Source: Acidobacteriaceae bacterium
Lineage (GTDB): Bacteria; Acidobacteriota; Terriglobia; Terriglobales; Acidobacteriaceae
Direction: 5' to 3'
DNA length: 5,364 bases
Assembly: GCA_003168235.1 (NCBI GenBank)
Contig: PMSZ01000513.1
Coordinates: 343 to 5,706, forward strand
In this document: positions 3,548-5,364 of the stretch, in pieces
Numbering within the stretch: the stretch's first letter is position 1
How the letters are laid out: each line of letters opens with the position of its first letter
Translations under genes and position numbers: made by a program
Notes under the pieces: generated by a model
The model's database searches: none
Told to the model about the DNA's origin: nothing
Seen by the model: only the letters and a program-made list of their open reading frames with translations

Positions 3548-5364
3548 CTAGAACGTTACCCGCACGCCCAACTGCGCGGCGAATGGAATCCCAACTGTTG
3601 TGCCCGGGCCGAAGAAATCTCCCAATGCGCCTTCGGGTATTTCGAGCTGCTTCAGGCTGGTAAGGGGTACGGAGTTCGCCAGAGTGCAATTGAGGGCGTT
3701 TGCGCCCAGGCAAACACTGCTGACGATGGTTTGCCCGTTGGCATTGGGCACCATCTGAGACATGGGCACCGGGAGTTGGACGACGTTGACGGCGTAATTT
3801 GCGCCAGGATTGTTGCGATTGAAGAGATTGAAGAGCTCGGCGAAGGGATATATCTGGCAACGCTCGTTAAGTTTGATGGGCCGCGCAACGCGAAGGTCCG
3901 ACTGGATGTAGGGCCTGCCACGGAATTCGTCGAGGCTGGTGTAAGAAGGTGACTGCCCGTTGAACTGCAGCCAGATGCGGCTGGCGTTATCCTGGTCGGT
4001 AATCGTGATCGGACGCGCGCTCTCGACCTGATTGATGGTGCTCAATTCAATTCCGCCGGGGAGGTGAACCGTACCCGCCAGGACGAACCGGTGACGAACG
4101 TCTTCGCCGGAAGGACCATAGTCGCCAGGGCCAAAAGCATTCAGCTGCCCTGCATGGGGATATCCGTAGGGTGTCGGGCAGACCCCATCGACATAGTCGA
4201 ACAGTTCACCAAGCAAACATCCCCACGTCTGGGCCTTGGAGAGCGTGTAATTCGCGACCAGATCGAAGCGGCGCAGGTTGCCCTGCATGTGCAGCATCAA
4301 TCCGTTGTAGCTGGAGCGGTTATTGGAGGCGAAGACGGTTGCTTCTGAATAAGGATAGGCGCGATATCCGTGGTTCCCCTGTTCGTGGACGTAATCGGCG
4401 CTCGCGCTCCAGTGCTCGTTGAAGGCGTGTTGAACGCCGCCAGTCGTGTGGATGGAGTAGGGCGTTTTATAGTGAGGGTCAATCAACGATGGAGGAGCCA
4501 CGGAGTCTGGATTGACCGCCTGAAATGCGGCAGCCCATCCGTTTTGTCCCAGATCCTGGTAGTACATTCCGAATCCGGCGCGCAGCACCGTTTTCTCGCT
4601 CTGGCCGGGCGAATAGGCAATGCCGAGTCGAGGTGCAATTTGTTTGCGGTCGTCATGAGGCACGGCTTCCGGGTACCCCAACGTCGCCAGCTCTGGGAAG
4701 GAAGGGTTTGCGGCCTGGCTTAGACCCGACGCATTGAACAAACCGAATGTTGTCTGCCAGCGCAGACCATAATTTACCGTCAGATGGTGTGAGACGTGCC
4801 AAGAATCTTCCGCGTAGAGCGCCAGCCGCTGCACGTTCTGGGAGAAGGCACCGTTACCGGCCGGCGTGAAACTGCATGAAATACCTGGATTGGCAACGGG
4901 ATCCGGCATCGGATTGCACTCTGCCGATGGAGGAACGAAATAAAACTGGGAAGGGTTCGCCACATAGTAAACGGGGTTCGACGGATAAGTGATGAACTGC
5001 TCTGCAGTAGAGGCAAACGCGCCGCCCAGCACCGGTTCATGAATAAAATCGATTCCGAACCTGATCGCGTGCGTGCCTGCGGTGTGGCTCAGATCGTAGC
5101 GGAACTGATATTTCTCCTGATTGCGCAGGTCAGGGAAAAGGGTGATAGGAGTGGCGAATTGATTGTCGCCGAACGTTTCGAAGCCAGAAACGGTGAGCGC
5201 GGTCACGCTGAAGGGAAATTGTATGGCAAAACCGAGGTCCGAATTGCGCGTTTGGGTCAGATGCAACAGGCTGGCATCGAGCACCAGGGTACCGAGCCAG
5301 GTCGGACTGAACGTGTACGTATTGCCGATGGCAGTATTCCAGTAATTGTTGTGCGTGGTCAGGC
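3548..5364 (-). CDS. Oar-like TonB-dependent outer-membrane receptor, C-terminal part (partial)
   Basis: The frame is open from the window edge to a TAG at 3548-3550, giving the last 604 residues of a larger protein; a GTG at 5284 is internal, since the reading continues in frame upstream with barrel-like sequence (NTYTFSPTWLGTLVLDASL). Beta-barrel blocks typical of acidobacterial receptors appear in order (numbered from the first complete visible codon): LYAEDSWHVSHHLTVNYGLRW (about 182-202), IAPRLGIAYSPGQ (242-254), VLRAGFGMYYQ (259-269), SSYNGLMLHMQGNLRRF (350-366), DVRHRFVLAGTVHLPGG (421-437) and YPFAELFNLFNRNN (505-518). The protein ends GVRVTF, with the terminal phenylalanine expected for insertion by the BAM machinery. 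Such receptors import large or scarce substrates using TonB energy; the substrate cannot be told from the barrel. The carboxypeptidase-regulatory-like and plug domains would lie beyond 5364. Three close cysteine pairs are unusual (see findings). An adhesin-like or purely structural Oar role is possible. Confidence 0.9.
   Translation of the reverse strand, partial: LTTHNNYWNTAIGNTYTFSPTWLGTLVLDASLLHLTQTRNSDLGFAIQFPFSVTALTVSGFETFGDNQFATPITLFPDLRNQEKYQFRYDLSHTAGTHAIRFGIDFIHEPVLGGAFASTAEQFITYPSNPVYYVANPSQFYFVPPSAECNPMPDPVANPGISCSFTPAGNGAFSQNVQRLALYAEDSWHVSHHLTVNYGLRWQTTFGLFNASGLSQAANPSFPELATLGYPEAVPHDDRKQIAPRLGIAYSPGQSEKTVLRAGFGMYYQDLGQNGWAAAFQAVNPDSVAPPSLIDPHYKTPYSIHTTGGVQHAFNEHWSASADYVHEQGNHGYRAYPYSEATVFASNNRSSYNGLMLHMQGNLRRFDLVANYTLSKAQTWGCLLGELFDYVDGVCPTPYGYPHAGQLNAFGPGDYGPSGEDVRHRFVLAGTVHLPGGIELSTINQVESARPITITDQDNASRIWLQFNGQSPSYTSLDEFRGRPYIQSDLRVARPIKLNERCQIYPFAELFNLFNRNNPGANYAVNVVQLPVPMSQMVPNANGQTIVSSVCLGANALNCTLANSVPLTSLKQLEIPEGALGDFFGPGTTVGIPFAAQLGVRVTF

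Noticed and set aside
3404..3952. Plus-strand frame spanning the end of prmC and the end of the receptor gene
   Set aside because: It overlaps two confident genes in other frames and its translation has no recognisable motif.
5282..5284. GTG as the start of the receptor gene
   Set aside because: The frame continues open upstream to the window edge with 26 more barrel-like residues, and a TonB-dependent receptor needs a plug domain that is missing here, so this GTG is internal.

Overview
The window looks like chromosomal DNA of a member of the Acidobacteriota, most likely of the Koribacter/Terriglobia kind. Two things suggest this. A moderately GC-rich translation-termination cluster (DUF1385 - prfA - prmC) is followed by a convergent Oar-like TonB-dependent receptor of the type that is strongly expanded in that phylum. 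The phylum call is inference from gene content and protein style; no rRNA or other phylogenetic marker was compared.

Layout: bases 3-59 may be the last 18 codons of an upstream gene. Bases 172-1218 (+) encode a DUF1385 (YqhQ-type) polytopic membrane protein. Bases 1359-2438 (+) encode peptide chain release factor 1 (prfA). Bases 2553-3485 (+) encode PrmC, the methyltransferase that modifies the glutamine of the release-factor GGQ motif. These three genes run in the same direction with gaps of 140 and 114 bases. On the opposite strand, 3548 to beyond 5364 is the C-terminal 604 residues of a TonB-dependent outer-membrane receptor that converges on prmC. Its plug and N-terminal domains lie outside the window.

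How they work together: PrmC methylates RF1 (Gln232 here, in GGQ 231-233), so enzyme and substrate are neighbours. DUF1385 is a recurrent but uncharacterised companion of this cluster in other bacteria. The receptor is an unrelated neighbour.

The proteins are orthodox; the unusual content lies in repeats between and within the genes. The DUF1385-prfA gap carries degenerate 7-base repeats arranged as a 21-base imperfect inverted repeat (19 of 21 pairs) that ends one base before the prfA start codon and encloses a promoter-like TACAAT. The prfA-prmC gap carries a second 7-base array, a polypyrimidine mirror repeat and a repeat of the CTCTGTGTC...GTGGTGAAA type, whose GGTGA appears to serve as the prmC ribosome-binding site. 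Inside prmC, a CAAAAG-type hexamer array followed by a GC-rich hairpin adds a Gln/Lys/Glu-rich linker of about 25 residues between the two domains. I see no CRISPR array, RNA gene, insertion sequence or clear defence or biosynthetic system.
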